A stretch of DNA of 64,000 nucleotides, from contig NZ_CP136964.1 of assembly GCF_002871345.2 (NCBI RefSeq), forward strand, positions 1,240,001 to 1,304,000. Direction: 5' to 3'. Position 1 is the first letter of the stretch. Each line of letters begins with the position of its first letter. Made by a program: the position numbers and the translations under genes. The stretch is from Nosocomiicoccus massiliensis. GTDB lineage: Bacteria; Bacillota; Bacilli; Staphylococcales; Salinicoccaceae. This document shows, one piece after another, positions 8,867 through 18,436 of the stretch. The notes below the pieces were generated by a model, which saw only the letters and a list, made by a program, of their open reading frames with translations, was not told the origin of the DNA and did not search any database.

Positions 8867-9622
8867 ATGATTATTACGACGCCATTAAAGTACGATGCAG
8901 CACTGCGCGATGAGACTATTGAGTTAGGAAAAAAGTACAATATAGAATTTGTTGAGCGTTATAAACAAAGCGTGAAACAACTAAAGTATAGAAGTAACGA
9001 TATACTCGTAATCGGAAAAGAAAAAGTGCAGTATATATCTAAAGAAGGTACATTTACGTATCACCCAAATTTTGCGCAAGTCCGTTTGCGACGTATATTA
9101 AAAGGGGAAGACGATCCGTTTTTAGAAGCGACAAATCTAAGAAAGAACGATAAAATATTGGACTGCACAATGGGACTCGCATCAGACAGCTTAATCGCAG
9201 CCCATGTAACGGATAGTGTTACATCTCTCGAGTCCGTTCGTAGCATATATTTGACTGTGTCAATAGGGTTAATGAAATATCGCTATACGTTACAACAATT
9301 AGAGAAGGCTTCAAAGCGTTTAACAACATATAATGTAGACGCATATTCATACTTAAAAGAACAACCAGAAAATAGTTATGACGTCGTCTATTTCGACCCG
9401 ATGTACGATGAAGCGGTACAATCTGAAGGTATAGACTCATTAAAGCAACATGCAAACTATGCAAATTTAACAGAAGAAGTATTTGAAGAGGCAAAACGTG
9501 TGGCAGCTAAAAGAGTTGTTTTAAAAGCGCATTATAATAGTCCCTTATTTAAACAATTTGGATTTATGCAATGCATTCGTAAAAACACCGTATCGCATTA
9601 TGGAGTTTTACTCACATCATAA
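8867..9622 (+). CDS. Class I SAM-dependent methyltransferase, RsmJ/YpiP-like
   Basis: A 251-residue Rossmann methyltransferase: motif I is DCTMGLASDS (about residues 104-113), the acidic motif II region is SLES, and motif IV is YFDPMYD. The DPMY form resembles RsmJ-type rRNA guanine methyltransferases and the uncharacterised Firmicutes YpiP group. RNA is the probable substrate, but the site is unknown. The ribosome site AGAGGTGA lies directly behind the preceding terminator. Confidence 0.75.
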   Translation: MIITTPLKYDAALRDETIELGKKYNIEFVERYKQSVKQLKYRSNDILVIGKEKVQYISKEGTFTYHPNFAQVRLRRILKGEDDPFLEATNLRKNDKILDCTMGLASDSLIAAHVTDSVTSLESVRSIYLTVSIGLMKYRYTLQQLEKASKRLTTYNVDAYSYLKEQPENSYDVVYFDPMYDEAVQSEGIDSLKQHANYANLTEEVFEEAKRVAAKRVVLKAHYNSPLFKQFGFMQCIRKNTVSHYGVLLTS

Positions 9623-9757
9623 GGAGTTTATTTTTCCTTTATACGTTTAATAATAGAATCATGAGATATTAATCTGTATAATGTAAATTGATATACAATT
9701 TCGTTTGCAATAGTTATTTTGAAGTGCATAAAAGAATTTAAATATAAGGAGATTATT

Positions 9758-10630
9758 ATGAAGATAGCATACATTATCGATAGTACAGCGGATCTCGATT
9801 TAGCTTATGAAAATCACCCAGATATTTATCGAGTGAGTCTTCACGTGACATATGAAAATGGCGACGTGATTGAGGACTCTAAAGATGAAACTAAAATTCA
9901 AGAATTTTACAGAAGGTTAAAAAAAGAAAAGACGCCACCAAAGTCATCACAGCCATCGCCTCAAGCGTTTATGGACGTATTAGATAAAATCGTCGAAAAA
10001 GGCTATGACGCAGTGATTGGTATTACTTTATCTGCAAAACTGAGTGGAACGTTCCAAACGATGCAGATGATTATGGAAGAATATAAAGACAAGATTCAAG
10101 TGTATCCAATCAACTCTGAAAACACATCTTACGTCATCGGTAGTATGGTCGAACAAGCGATGGAACTTGATGAATCAGGTGTTGAAATTGACAAGATTAT
10201 CGAGCACTTAAAGTGGGTGGCAAGTGAATCAGAGGTATATTTACTCGTTAAAGATTTACACAACCTTGTAAAAGGTGGTCGTCTCGGTTCTGCATCGGCA
10301 GTTCTCGGCTCGTTATTACGCATTCGTCCAATTATGAAGTTTGATAACGATGAAGGCGTTAAGTTATATGAAAAAGTACGAACAGATCGTCGTGTCATGG
10401 CAAAATGGGTGGAAATATTAGTTGAAAAGTATGAACACTTTAAGGGGAATTTAGATGTCGTAGTTGTTCACGGTGACGTGGAACAAGACGCATTAAAAAT
10501 TGTGGAAAACTTTAAAGAAAAGTTTCCGGATATTAAATACCACGTTTATTACTTAGGATCAGTACTTGGAGTACATGGTGGTAATGGCGCAATTGGTATG
10601 GCATTTATTCCAAATCAATACGAAAAATAA
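9758..10630 (+). CDS. DegV family fatty-acid-binding protein
   Basis: A 290-residue EDD-fold protein. The fatty-acid carboxylate site residues lie in IDSTADL (near residue 6), SSQPSPQAF and TLSAKLSGTF. DegV/FakB proteins present exogenous fatty acids to the kinase FakA for phospholipid synthesis. AAGGAGATTATT precedes the ATG at 9758; the upstream ATG at 9719 has no ribosome site. Most firmicutes carry several paralogues, so which one this is cannot be said. Confidence 0.85.
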   Translation: MKIAYIIDSTADLDLAYENHPDIYRVSLHVTYENGDVIEDSKDETKIQEFYRRLKKEKTPPKSSQPSPQAFMDVLDKIVEKGYDAVIGITLSAKLSGTFQTMQMIMEEYKDKIQVYPINSENTSYVIGSMVEQAMELDESGVEIDKIIEHLKWVASESEVYLLVKDLHNLVKGGRLGSASAVLGSLLRIRPIMKFDNDEGVKLYEKVRTDRRVMAKWVEILVEKYEHFKGNLDVVVVHGDVEQDALKIVENFKEKFPDIKYHVYYLGSVLGVHGGNGAIGMAFIPNQYEK

Positions 10631-10634
10631 TATA

Positions 10635-10670
10635 AAAGGCACGTTTCCTAAACTTAGGGAACGTGCCTTT
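10635..10670. terminator. Bidirectional terminator between degV and the DoxX-like gene
   Basis: Sixteen-base arms 10635-10650 and 10655-10670 (one G-U pair) with a four-base loop, A-rich before and T-rich after. Confidence 0.9.
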
Positions 10671-10674
10671 GTTA

Positions 10675-11022
10675 TTATTTTCTTAATGATGCTAAGAAAC
10701 TTAAAATTGAAAGTGATGCAAGTTTAAGTGATGATTTTGACTCATCAAAGCTATCTCCAGCTAAGTAGTGCTTTACAGCTGCCGCACTCATAACAATCGA
10801 TGCCATTAACGAACCGAGGCGTCCGAATGTTTTACTAACTAGTGATAAGCTCATTAACACTGCGCCGACACTTTCTAAGTAGCCAGCAATTAACATTTCT
10901 CTAGAGTTTACATTGAATTTTTTCTCAAAGTCTTCTCCAAGTTCACCGTTCGCTCTTACTTTATTTACACCTGACTGGTAGATGTTTGATGCAACGTACC
11001 AGTTAATAATATGTCTAAACAT
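10675..11022 (-). CDS. Small DoxX-like membrane protein
   Basis: A 115-residue membrane protein with about three hydrophobic segments (GYLESVGAVLMSLSLV, LMASIVMSAAAVKHYL, LASLSILSFLAS). The pattern of a short N-terminal helix followed by GYLE-type helix is like small DoxX proteins, but key quinol-oxidase features cannot be identified. GAAGGAGTGGACA supports the ATG. It is convergent with degV. Confidence 0.5.
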   Translation of the reverse strand: MFRHIINWYVASNIYQSGVNKVRANGELGEDFEKKFNVNSREMLIAGYLESVGAVLMSLSLVSKTFGRLGSLMASIVMSAAAVKHYLAGDSFDESKSSLKLASLSILSFLASLRK

Positions 11023-11086
11023 AATTGTCCACTCCTTCTAATTGTCTATTATACAATGTATCCAATTCATACGTATGTTAAACGCT

Positions 11087-12067
11087 CTAAAACAAAATTA
11101 ATACAAAATATGTAATAATCGATAGTAAACTCGATGTGACTAAGAGAGATACCATCGGTGCTTTTGCTTTGTTAAAGAGAGTTTTAAACGAAACGTTTAA
11201 ACCGAGGCCAACCATTGCCATAATCATAAAGAACTTCGCTATTTCGTCAACGATACTCGACACATTGCTCGGAATATCTATAAACGTATTGACGACAGCA
11301 AGTAATAAAAAGCCGATTAAAAAATATGGGAAATTCACTTTTTGTCTATCATTCGTGCTGTTATTTCGCTTTGACCATATGTACATTAATGCAAAGCTCA
11401 CCGGTACGAGTAAAAATACACGAGACAATTTTGCGAGTAACGCATACGCGAGACTATCGTCACTTACTCCACCTGCTAATACGACTTGTGCAATTTCATG
11501 TAAGCTGATTCCAACCCACATACCGTACACTGTGTCTGTCATTGAAACGACCGGGTATAAGAATGTGTAAATGAGTGCGAAAAACGTCCCGACGAGCGAT
11601 ATTAAACCGATGCTAATCGCTGTGTCTTCTTCATCACTTTTAATAATCGACGATACCGCACCGATCGCAGCGGCACCGCATATGCCTGTACCAAATCCAA
11701 GTAATAACGCGATGTCTTCATTACCTTTAAGTAGCTTATTGATGAACATTAATAGGAACACACTAAAAAGAATTACGAAAACACCACCGACGAGTAGCCA
11801 TAGACCATCAGTTGCGATTGTATATAAGTTAAGTTTTAGTCCGTATAAAATAATCGCGACACGTAGTAACTTTTTAGATACGAACGTAATGCCGTCGGAT
11901 AATAGTTCTGGGTAACCTAGAGTATTTCTGTAAATCATAGAGATAATAATCGCAATTGCAAGTGCACCAATACTCGAAAATAACGGTAGTTGAGCGAGTA
12001 TATAACTGATTGAAGCAATTAGTATTGTAAATAAAATGCCATATGTAAATAACTTTTTATTTTTCAT
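11087..12067 (-). CDS. YeiH family putative sulfate exporter (UPF0324)
   Basis: A 326-residue membrane protein with about ten helices. The family signature GFGTGICGAAAIGAVSSI (about residues 124-141) and GISLHEIAQVVLAGG identify the YeiH/UPF0324 group. Members are annotated as sulfate or sulfite/sulfonate-related exporters, mostly by inference. The ribosome site AGGAGGGGGAA is strong. It is transcribed away from the HAD gene and shares no operon. Confidence 0.85.
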   Translation of the reverse strand: MKNKKLFTYGILFTILIASISYILAQLPLFSSIGALAIAIIISMIYRNTLGYPELLSDGITFVSKKLLRVAIILYGLKLNLYTIATDGLWLLVGGVFVILFSVFLLMFINKLLKGNEDIALLLGFGTGICGAAAIGAVSSIIKSDEEDTAISIGLISLVGTFFALIYTFLYPVVSMTDTVYGMWVGISLHEIAQVVLAGGVSDDSLAYALLAKLSRVFLLVPVSFALMYIWSKRNNSTNDRQKVNFPYFLIGFLLLAVVNTFIDIPSNVSSIVDEIAKFFMIMAMVGLGLNVSFKTLFNKAKAPMVSLLVTSSLLSIITYFVLILF

Positions 12068-12196
12068 AGGTTCCCCCTCCTATACTTAATATTATAATCT
12101 AATAATATCTATACTTGGTCAACATGTTAAATGTGTTATAACGTAGCTTTAATATGATAAACTAGAACTGTTAACACTCATAAAGGAGACATCTAT

Positions 12197-12859
12197 ATGA
12201 AAGTCGCACTATTTGATTTTGACGGAACACTTTATCCATATGAAACGTTCCAAACACTTCGATACCATATGCGTGACAATCCAAAATATAAAAAGTACTA
12301 TAAACACTTTGTTCGTCGCTTTGCACCGACGTATTTTGGGCACAAATTAAAACTCGTTCCAGAACTCCAATTTCAAAATAAAGCATTAGAATCCTATATT
12401 TATGCATTTAAAGGTGCTTCTAAAGATGAAGTGGAGACATTTTTCAGTGAAGTCGGAGAAGCGATGAGAGAACAGTTAAACCAAACGGTGGTCGAAAGGC
12501 TACAATGGTTACGTGATAACGACTACTATACGATTTTAATTTCAGGTGCATTTCAACCGATGTTAAAGGCGATGTTTAAAGATGAATTTAGCCACATTAT
12601 CGGTTCAGAAGTGAATTACAATAAGAAGGGCATCCTATCGACTAAAATACCATTTGTACGAGTATTTGGTGCGAGGAAAATCGATTTAATTCGTAATCAT
12701 TTAAAACATAATAATGTCGACTGGGATAAAAGCCATGCATATAGTGATAGTGCGACGGATTTAAGTATGTTAAAGCTCGTAGGGCATCCAGTCGTAGTGA
12801 AACCAGATGCGAACCTTAAAATTATCGCGAACAAAAATGGTTGGGAAATTTTAAATTAA
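12197..12859 (+). CDS. HAD superfamily (IB) phosphatase
   Basis: A 220-residue haloacid-dehalogenase hydrolase. Motif I is FDFDGTLYP (nucleophile in DFDGT, residues 7-11), motif II is ILISGAF, motif III contains KIDLIRNH, and motif IV is YSDSATDLSML. The order and helical cap match subclass IB enzymes related to phosphoserine phosphatase. The substrate is unknown. The next gene starts 14 bases after its stop, so both are probably one transcript. Confidence 0.85.
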   Translation: MKVALFDFDGTLYPYETFQTLRYHMRDNPKYKKYYKHFVRRFAPTYFGHKLKLVPELQFQNKALESYIYAFKGASKDEVETFFSEVGEAMREQLNQTVVERLQWLRDNDYYTILISGAFQPMLKAMFKDEFSHIIGSEVNYNKKGILSTKIPFVRVFGARKIDLIRNHLKHNNVDWDKSHAYSDSATDLSMLKLVGHPVVVKPDANLKIIANKNGWEILN

Positions 12860-12873
12860 AGGATGATATAACT

Positions 12874-13203
12874 ATGTCATTAATCAACATCAGTGAATCA
12901 GAACTATATCCGACAGAGTCATTCGGACCTGCGGTCGAAGGTACGTTGATTTATAATGTACAAGGACAAGCAGAGTGGGAAGGTGCATTCATTACAACGA
13001 ATGAACGTCTTATAATGAATGTCAATATGAATGGTGAAGCATACCGCAGAGTATTTGATTATAAAGATATAAAAGACGTATATCAGAATGAGCACGGGCT
13101 ATTTATTGAATTTCCTGAAGGGATGGGGAAAATCGCACTCGTAGAGACGAAAACAGGCAATGAAGAGACATTTGTTGAATATGTTAAAAAGAAGTTAGGT
13201 TAA
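12874..13203 (+). CDS. Small PH-like domain protein
   Basis: A 109-residue protein whose middle part (EGAFITTNERLIMNV, then YRRVFDYKDIKDVYQ) follows the strand pattern of bacterial PH/GRAM-like domains, ending with an amphipathic helix FVEYVKKKLG. Function is unknown. AAAGGATGATATA supports the ATG at 12874; an ORF start at 12841 would overlap the HAD gene and lacks a site. Confidence 0.6.
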   Translation: MSLINISESELYPTESFGPAVEGTLIYNVQGQAEWEGAFITTNERLIMNVNMNGEAYRRVFDYKDIKDVYQNEHGLFIEFPEGMGKIALVETKTGNEETFVEYVKKKLG

Positions 13204-13290
13204 CTTAAAAAAGATAAGTTCTAGGCTTTTATAACGATATTGAGACATATATAATAATAATTGAATATGAAATAGGGAGATCGATTCAAT

Positions 13291-14766
13291 ATGGCAAATG
13301 AGGAGAAGAAAAATGTAGTCCTTATTGGGGGCGGCATTATGAGTGCAACGCTAGGTGCGCTCATTAAAGAGTTAGAACCAAGCTGGAATATTAAGATGTT
13401 TGAAACGCTAGAAGCTCCTGCTCTAGAAAGTTCAAGTCCATGGAACAACGCAGGTACAGGGCACTCAGCACTATGTGAGTTAAACTACACACCAGAAGAC
13501 GCTAACGGCAACGTTGACATTACTAAAGCGGTAAACGTCAATGAAAAATGGCAAACGTCATTACAATATTGGGCACATTTAGTAAATTCAGGTCAGTTAA
13601 AAGCCCCAGAAAAATTTATTAAAAAAGTACCGCACTTAAGCTACGTCGAAGGTAAAGAAAACGTGGCATTTTTAAAGAAACGTCAAGAACTATTAAAAGA
13701 CCATCCATTATTTGAAGGTATGGAATTTAGCAGTGATAAAGAAACGTTAGAACAGTGGATGCCGCTTATGATGGGAGGACGCGAGTCATTCGATGACATC
13801 GCTGCAACGTATATCGATAAAGGTACAGACGTTAACTTTGGAGAGTTAACGAAGCAATTATTCGATAATCTAGAAGAACAAGGCGCCTCATTACAATATA
13901 AACATGAAGTCGTAGATTTAAAGAGAATTGACGACAGTAAATGGGAAGTTCAAGTGAAAGATTTAACGACTGGGAGATCAGAATTCCATATTGCGGACTT
14001 CGTATTTATTGGTGCAGGTGGCGGAAGTTTACCACTGTTACAAAAGACAAAATTACCAGAGTCTAAAAACATCGGTGGTTTCCCAGTGAGTGGACTTTTC
14101 CTCGTCTGTCAAGATGAAGAGATCGTTAACCAACATGAAGGAAAAGTATACGGTAAAGCAAAAGTTGGTGCCCCACCAATGTCAGTACCACACTTAGACA
14201 CACGTTATATCGATGGTAAGAAATCATTACTGTTCGGACCGTTCGCAGGATTTTCTCCGAAGTTCTTAAAAACAGGGTCATACTTCGATTTAATTGCTTC
14301 TGTAAAACCAAACAACGTGTTTACAATGCTTGCTTCAGGAGCGAAAGAAATTCCATTAACAAAATATTTAATTAGCCAATTATTACTATCAGACAACGAT
14401 AGAATTGAAGAGTTAAGAGAGTTCGTTCCAACAGCGAAAAAAGAAGATTGGGATACAATCATAGCAGGACAACGTGTTCAAGTCATTAAAGATACAGACA
14501 AAGGAAAAGGAACATTAATGTTCGGAACAGAAACAATCGTTTCTGAAGACGGAACTGTCGCAGCGTTACTCGGAGCATCACCAGGTGCTTCAACATCAAC
14601 TGATGCGATGATCAACGTATTAAAACACTCATTTAAAGATTCGTTTGAAAAGTGGGAAGCGGAACTTAAAAAGATGATTCCGTCTTATGGTAAAAAACTT
14701 TCAGACGAAAGAGACTTATATAACGTCATAGACAAAGAAGTACGTGAAGTACTAAAAATTAACTAA
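13291..14766 (+). CDS. mqo: Malate:quinone oxidoreductase
   Basis: A 491-residue peripheral membrane flavoprotein that oxidises malate to oxaloacetate and passes electrons to quinone. The FAD Rossmann motif [14 protein letters not shown] lies at residues 9-22, and the Mqo-specific stretches [16 protein letters not shown] and [15 protein letters not shown] are present. Length equals staphylococcal Mqo. AGGGAGATCGATTCAAT precedes the ATG, and a strong terminator follows, so it is probably monocistronic. Confidence 0.97.
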   Translation: MANEEKKNVVLIGGGIMSATLGALIKELEPSWNIKMFETLEAPALESSSPWNNAGTGHSALCELNYTPEDANGNVDITKAVNVNEKWQTSLQYWAHLVNSGQLKAPEKFIKKVPHLSYVEGKENVAFLKKRQELLKDHPLFEGMEFSSDKETLEQWMPLMMGGRESFDDIAATYIDKGTDVNFGELTKQLFDNLEEQGASLQYKHEVVDLKRIDDSKWEVQVKDLTTGRSEFHIADFVFIGAGGGSLPLLQKTKLPESKNIGGFPVSGLFLVCQDEEIVNQHEGKVYGKAKVGAPPMSVPHLDTRYIDGKKSLLFGPFAGFSPKFLKTGSYFDLIASVKPNNVFTMLASGAKEIPLTKYLISQLLLSDNDRIEELREFVPTAKKEDWDTIIAGQRVQVIKDTDKGKGTLMFGTETIVSEDGTVAALLGASPGASTSTDAMINVLKHSFKDSFEKWEAELKKMIPSYGKKLSDERDLYNVIDKEVREVLKIN

Positions 14767-14772
14767 AATAAC

Positions 14773-14803
14773 GCCTAGCGATACTAAGTCGCTAGGCTTT
14801 TTT
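14773..14803 (+). terminator. Intrinsic terminator of mqo
   Basis: GCCTAGCGA (14773-14781) and TCGCTAGGC (14789-14797), perfect, followed by six T. Confidence 0.9.
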
Positions 14804-14829
14804 ACTGGATTCTCTAGAAAGTTATAACG

Positions 14830-14868
14830 CTATCGGTTATAATATAATAACGATAGAAATAACGATAG
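14830..14868 (+). promoter_or_regulatory. Operator-like repeats around the promoter of the RacA-like gene
   Basis: TAACGATAG occurs twice in tandem (14848-14856 and 14860-14868), and its near-inverse CTATCGGTTA lies at 14830-14839. Between them is a TATAAT box (14838-14843). The layout suggests a binding site for a dimeric regulator, perhaps the HTH protein encoded just downstream. Confidence 0.4.
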
Positions 14869-14879
14869 GAGAGACGACA

Positions 14880-15674
14880 ATGCAAACACCAGTGTATTAT
14901 TCAACGGCACAAGTGACAGATATGGTCGAATTGTCTGATCAAAATGTACGTAAATACTTCCGTATGCTAGAAGAACGTGGATATGAAGTAACACGTGACG
15001 AATACCAACGACGTCTATTTTCTCAAAATGACGTACTTATATTACAAGAGATGATCAAAATCTCTAAAGAACCTGGGTATACGCTAGAGCTCGCTGCAGA
15101 TGAAGTATTAAAACAAGCAGACGATATTATAGAAAAAAATAAAGAAGAGAAAAATGACGTTGCGTCGAATGAAGAGGTGCTTAAAGCACTACGACTCGTC
15201 GTCGATAAGCTAGAAGAAATGCGTCAGGAAAACGTAGAACTTCATCAAAATATTAAAACGCTCGTATCACGACTCGACCGTTATGACGAAAATCTACTCG
15301 ATACGAAAGAGCAACAACAACTCCTCGTATCAGAAGTATCTTCTATTAAAGAAGACCTTCAACATTCTGCTGAGAAAGTAGAATCTGATAATAAAGACCT
15401 AGAAGAAATAGAAGCATCGATTCCAAAAGAAGAAACAAAAGAAGAGCCATCAGAAGTAGAAGAAACTGAAGAAGTTAAAGATGAGTCTGAAGAGATAAAA
15501 GAAGAAATTCAAGAAGAATCAAAAACTGAAAGCGAAGATAATCGAGATAGTTACGATATGAATGATTATCAACCGAAAGAGACGGACAAAGAAGAGAACG
15601 AAGAATCTTCTCAAGTGACATTTACTCCAGAGAAAAAGAAAAAAGGGTTTCTCGCACGATTATTCGGAGGTTAA
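14880..15674 (+). CDS. MerR-type HTH coiled-coil protein, RacA-like
   Basis: A 264-residue protein in three parts: an N-terminal MerR-like winged HTH (YYSTAQVTDMVELSDQNVRK to about residue 75), a coiled coil (about 95-170), and a long acidic Glu/Ser/Lys region ending in a basic amphipathic tip KKKKGFLARLFGG. This build resembles Bacillus RacA, which ties origin DNA to the cell pole through DivIVA, and related staphylococcal HTH proteins with a membrane-binding tail. A parS-like site lies nine bases behind the stop codon. A chromosome-organising role is inference. Own operator-like repeats lie upstream. Confidence 0.6.
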   Translation: MQTPVYYSTAQVTDMVELSDQNVRKYFRMLEERGYEVTRDEYQRRLFSQNDVLILQEMIKISKEPGYTLELAADEVLKQADDIIEKNKEEKNDVASNEEVLKALRLVVDKLEEMRQENVELHQNIKTLVSRLDRYDENLLDTKEQQQLLVSEVSSIKEDLQHSAEKVESDNKDLEEIEASIPKEETKEEPSEVEETEEVKDESEEIKEEIQEESKTESEDNRDSYDMNDYQPKETDKEENEESSQVTFTPEKKKKGFLARLFGG

Positions 15675-15682
15675 GTATTATT

Positions 15683-15698
15683 TGTTTCACATGAAACG
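15683..15698. promoter_or_regulatory. parS-like ParB/Spo0J binding site
   Basis: TGTTTCACATGAAACG matches the Bacillus parS consensus TGTTNCACGTGAAACA at all but two positions (position 9 G to A, position 16 A to G). It lies in the gap behind the RacA-like gene. Confidence 0.5.
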
Positions 15699-15741
15699 TG
15701 TTACAATACTTAAGAGATTATTGTGTGGACGTAATATTATG

Positions 15742-15768
15742 ACTGCCACTTTTAGTGGCAGTTTTTTT
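15742..15768 (+). terminator. Intrinsic terminator after the RacA-like gene
   Basis: ACTGCCAC (15742-15749) and GTGGCAGT (15755-15762) followed by a run of T. Confidence 0.9.
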
Positions 15769-15791
15769 GCAGTTAGATAGGAGGATTGTTT

Positions 15792-16805
15792 GTGATTATT
15801 CACATTTCACAAAACGCATGTGAAAACCAAATCGATGAAATTACACAGTTCGTTGAGTCGATGGGCTTAAATGCACATCGTTCCAACGGTTCAAATAGAA
15901 TTATTTTAGGCTTAACAGGAGACGTATCTAAGGTAGATGTGAACACGCTGAAAAAATATCATATCGTAGAAGGTGTATATCGTATTACCGCGCCTTATAA
16001 AAAAGCAAACCGTCAATTCCATGAAAAAGACAGTATTATCGATATCGGCGGTGTTAAAATTGGAGGGCCACACTTTTTAATGTGTGCTGGGCCTTGTTCT
16101 GTCGAGAATGAGACAGATACAATCGAGCTCGCGAAAAAGCTAAAAGCATCTGGTGCAAACGCGTTAAGAGGCGGAGCATTTAAACCAAGAACGTCACCTT
16201 ATAGTTTCCAAGGCCTTGGCGTGGAAGGGTTAAAAATTTTAAATGAAGCAAAAAAGGAAACCGGACTTCCAATCGTTTCAGAGCTTATGGGAACAGAACA
16301 TTTAGATACATTTGTTGACATGGTTGACGTCATTCAAATCGGTGCACGTAATATGCAGAACTTTGATCTATTAAAAGCAATCGGCCAAACAGATAAACCA
16401 ATTCTTTTAAAGCGCGGTATGTCAGCAAAAATTGAAGAATGGTTAATGAGTGCAGAATATATATTAGCAGGTGGCAATAAAAACGTTATTTTCTGTGAGC
16501 GCGGTATCCGTACGTTTGAAGATGCAACTCGTAATACGCTAGATATTCAAGCAGTACCTGTTGTACAAAAAGAGTCACATTTACCAATCGTCGTCGATCC
16601 ATCTCATGCAGCAGGTGTTCGTTACGTCATTCCGTCAATGGCAAAAGCAGCGGTAATGGCAGGAGCAAACGGACTTCAAATCGAAGTGCACCAAAATCCT
16701 GAAAAAGCATGGAGTGATGGTCAACAATCGTTAACACCTGAAGAGTTTAGTGATTTAATGTCGACGATACAATTATTGCTCCAAATGGAAGGCAAGACAT
16801 TATAA
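15792..16805 (+). CDS. aroF: 3-deoxy-7-phosphoheptulonate synthase (type I-beta, with FLR domain)
   Basis: First enzyme of the shikimate pathway, joining PEP and erythrose 4-phosphate. Residues 1-70 form the ferredoxin-like regulatory domain seen in Thermotoga-type enzymes and not a chorismate mutase. The catalytic barrel follows with GPCSVE, LRGGAFKPRTSPYSFQG, LLKRG and VDPSHAAG. The start is GTG at 15792, seven bases from AGGAGG; a TTG at 15786 sits too close to that site. It is monocistronic behind a terminator. The symbol could equally be aroG or aroA(G). Confidence 0.93.
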   Translation: MIIHISQNACENQIDEITQFVESMGLNAHRSNGSNRIILGLTGDVSKVDVNTLKKYHIVEGVYRITAPYKKANRQFHEKDSIIDIGGVKIGGPHFLMCAGPCSVENETDTIELAKKLKASGANALRGGAFKPRTSPYSFQGLGVEGLKILNEAKKETGLPIVSELMGTEHLDTFVDMVDVIQIGARNMQNFDLLKAIGQTDKPILLKRGMSAKIEEWLMSAEYILAGGNKNVIFCERGIRTFEDATRNTLDIQAVPVVQKESHLPIVVDPSHAAGVRYVIPSMAKAAVMAGANGLQIEVHQNPEKAWSDGQQSLTPEEFSDLMSTIQLLLQMEGKTL

Positions 16806-16846
16806 GCCTATAAGTGCTATAGTCATGTTTTAATTAAAGGAGAGTT

Positions 16847-17632
16847 ATGAATAAATCAATTCAAAGCCACGCGATGGTCATCATGATGTTAATCGTTATC
16901 GTGACATTTATAATCGCATTTATCGTTTCGATGAGTTACTTAGTGGAATCGGAGGACGAGCCTTTGTATACATTTGAAGAAGCGTTACAACTACAATTAA
17001 ATAATGGAACAGAAGATTTAAAATTTGATTCGGGCTACCTTGTACCTGCGACAGAAGATGATATTAAAAATGCGATGGACCCAAAAAATCAAGGCGTATT
17101 TCAGTTTGTACAACTAGATAATAAGTCAAAAATCTCTGTTGAAGATGCTAATGAATTGTTAAAAGACTCAGGTGTTTTAAAAGATACTGGTGAATTTTTT
17201 GTTCAGGCAGAAAAAGAATATAATGTGAATGCATTATATTTAATAGCACATGCAAAAATAGAAACTGGTAACGGAAAGTCAGAGCTCGCAAAAGGAATTA
17301 AAGTTGATGGAACGACGTACTATAATTACTTTGGAATCGGAGCATTTGATATCGGGGCGATAAAAACAGGAAGCAGTTATGCCAAAAAAGCGAATTGGGA
17401 TTCAAAAGAGAACGCAATTCTCGGTGGTGCGAAATTTATTAAAGAGCATTATTTTGATAATAATCAAGTAACGCTCTACGATATGAGATGGAATCCAAAC
17501 TCGCCAGGAACGCATTTATATGCGACTGATATTAGATGGTCTGATTCTATTGCTAGAGTGTTAGAATCACATTACGAAGCAGTACAATTAAAGCCGGATT
17601 TTATAGAGAAAGACATATATAAAGAGGAGTAA
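16847..17632 (+). CDS. Membrane-anchored glucosaminidase, SagB-like
   Basis: A 261-residue cell-wall hydrolase: one N-terminal membrane helix (about residues 9-31), a short linker, then a glucosaminidase (GH73-type) domain. The catalytic glutamate is expected in AKIETGNGKSELAKG; YYNYFGIGAFD and GGAKFIKEHY are further family signatures. In S. aureus the membrane-bound SagB cuts glycan strands to release nascent peptidoglycan and works with SpdC; the same role is inferred here. AAAGGAGAG precedes the ATG. Converges on fdhD with a shared terminator. Confidence 0.85.
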   Translation: MNKSIQSHAMVIMMLIVIVTFIIAFIVSMSYLVESEDEPLYTFEEALQLQLNNGTEDLKFDSGYLVPATEDDIKNAMDPKNQGVFQFVQLDNKSKISVEDANELLKDSGVLKDTGEFFVQAEKEYNVNALYLIAHAKIETGNGKSELAKGIKVDGTTYYNYFGIGAFDIGAIKTGSSYAKKANWDSKENAILGGAKFIKEHYFDNNQVTLYDMRWNPNSPGTHLYATDIRWSDSIARVLESHYEAVQLKPDFIEKDIYKEE

Positions 17633-17653
17633 CGCTATGCGTTACTCCTCTTT
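17621..17653. terminator. Bidirectional terminator shared by the sagB-like gene and fdhD
   Basis: Fifteen-base perfect arms (17621-17635 and 17639-17653) with a three-base loop. The stop codons of both convergent genes lie inside the hairpin. Confidence 0.95.
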
Positions 17654-18436
17654 TGCTCCGATCACTCTATTCGGATGGCTATAAATATTGAATCCACCAC
17701 GTCTAATAAAACCGACTGCCGTTATATTTAAATCTTCAGCAAGGCGAAGCGCCAAGTCTGTTGGTGCAGATTTAGATAATACGATACCGACTCCGATTTT
17801 AGACACTTTCGTTAATACTTCAGAAGACATTCTTCCACTAAAAATAATCACTTTGTCGTGAACGGTAATACCGTTTTTTAAGCAATAGCCGTAAAGTTTA
17901 TCGAGTGCGTTATGTCGACCGATATCTCCACGTTGTACGATGATTCCGTCAGGTGAAGCAATACTCGCGTTATGAATACCGCCAGTTTCTTTAAAGACGT
18001 CAGACGTATTTTGCATCGTCTCCATAAGGTCAACAATCTGCTCTGGTGTCACTTTCGTTTTAGACATCGATACTTTTGACATCTCCATATCACTTTGGAA
18101 ATAAAACTGTCGACTTTTACCACAACATGACCCGAGGACGCGTTTTGTAAAGCTGAACACATCAATCGGAATTTCTCGAGTTGTTTCAATGTGACAAAAA
18201 CCACCACGGTCATCGATGTTCATCGTTTTAATATCGTTAAACGAACGAATCACTCCTTCAGAGGCTAAAAAACCAATGACTAACTCTTCGAGATGGTCTG
18301 GAGTACAAACGAGTGTTGCAAACTCTGTGTCATTGATGTAAATCGTTAATGGAAACTCTGTAGCGACCTTGTCAGTTAACGTTTCGAATGCATTATTTTT
18401 ATATTTTATAATCGTTTCATTTGAAATAATATCCAA
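17642..18436 (-). CDS. fdhD: Formate dehydrogenase accessory sulfurtransferase FdhD
   Basis: A 264-residue protein that transfers sulfur to the molybdenum cofactor of formate dehydrogenase. The conserved cysteine motif GSCCGKS, the segment LVIGFLASEGVI and the C-terminal RPT-like SKSAPTDLALRLAE are present. Translation starts at TTG (18436) with AGGGGAT upstream. It is divergent from the OxlT-like transporter and the FdhF-type enzyme it probably serves. Confidence 0.93.
   Translation of the reverse strand: MDIISNETIIKYKNNAFETLTDKVATEFPLTIYINDTEFATLVCTPDHLEELVIGFLASEGVIRSFNDIKTMNIDDRGGFCHIETTREIPIDVFSFTKRVLGSCCGKSRQFYFQSDMEMSKVSMSKTKVTPEQIVDLMETMQNTSDVFKETGGIHNASIASPDGIIVQRGDIGRHNALDKLYGYCLKNGITVHDKVIIFSGRMSSEVLTKVSKIGVGIVLSKSAPTDLALRLAEDLNITAVGFIRRGGFNIYSHPNRVIGAKEE

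Noticed and set aside
13201..13290. Terminator between the PH-like gene and mqo
   Set aside because: Only a six-base AACTTA/TAAGTT stem is present, too weak to call.
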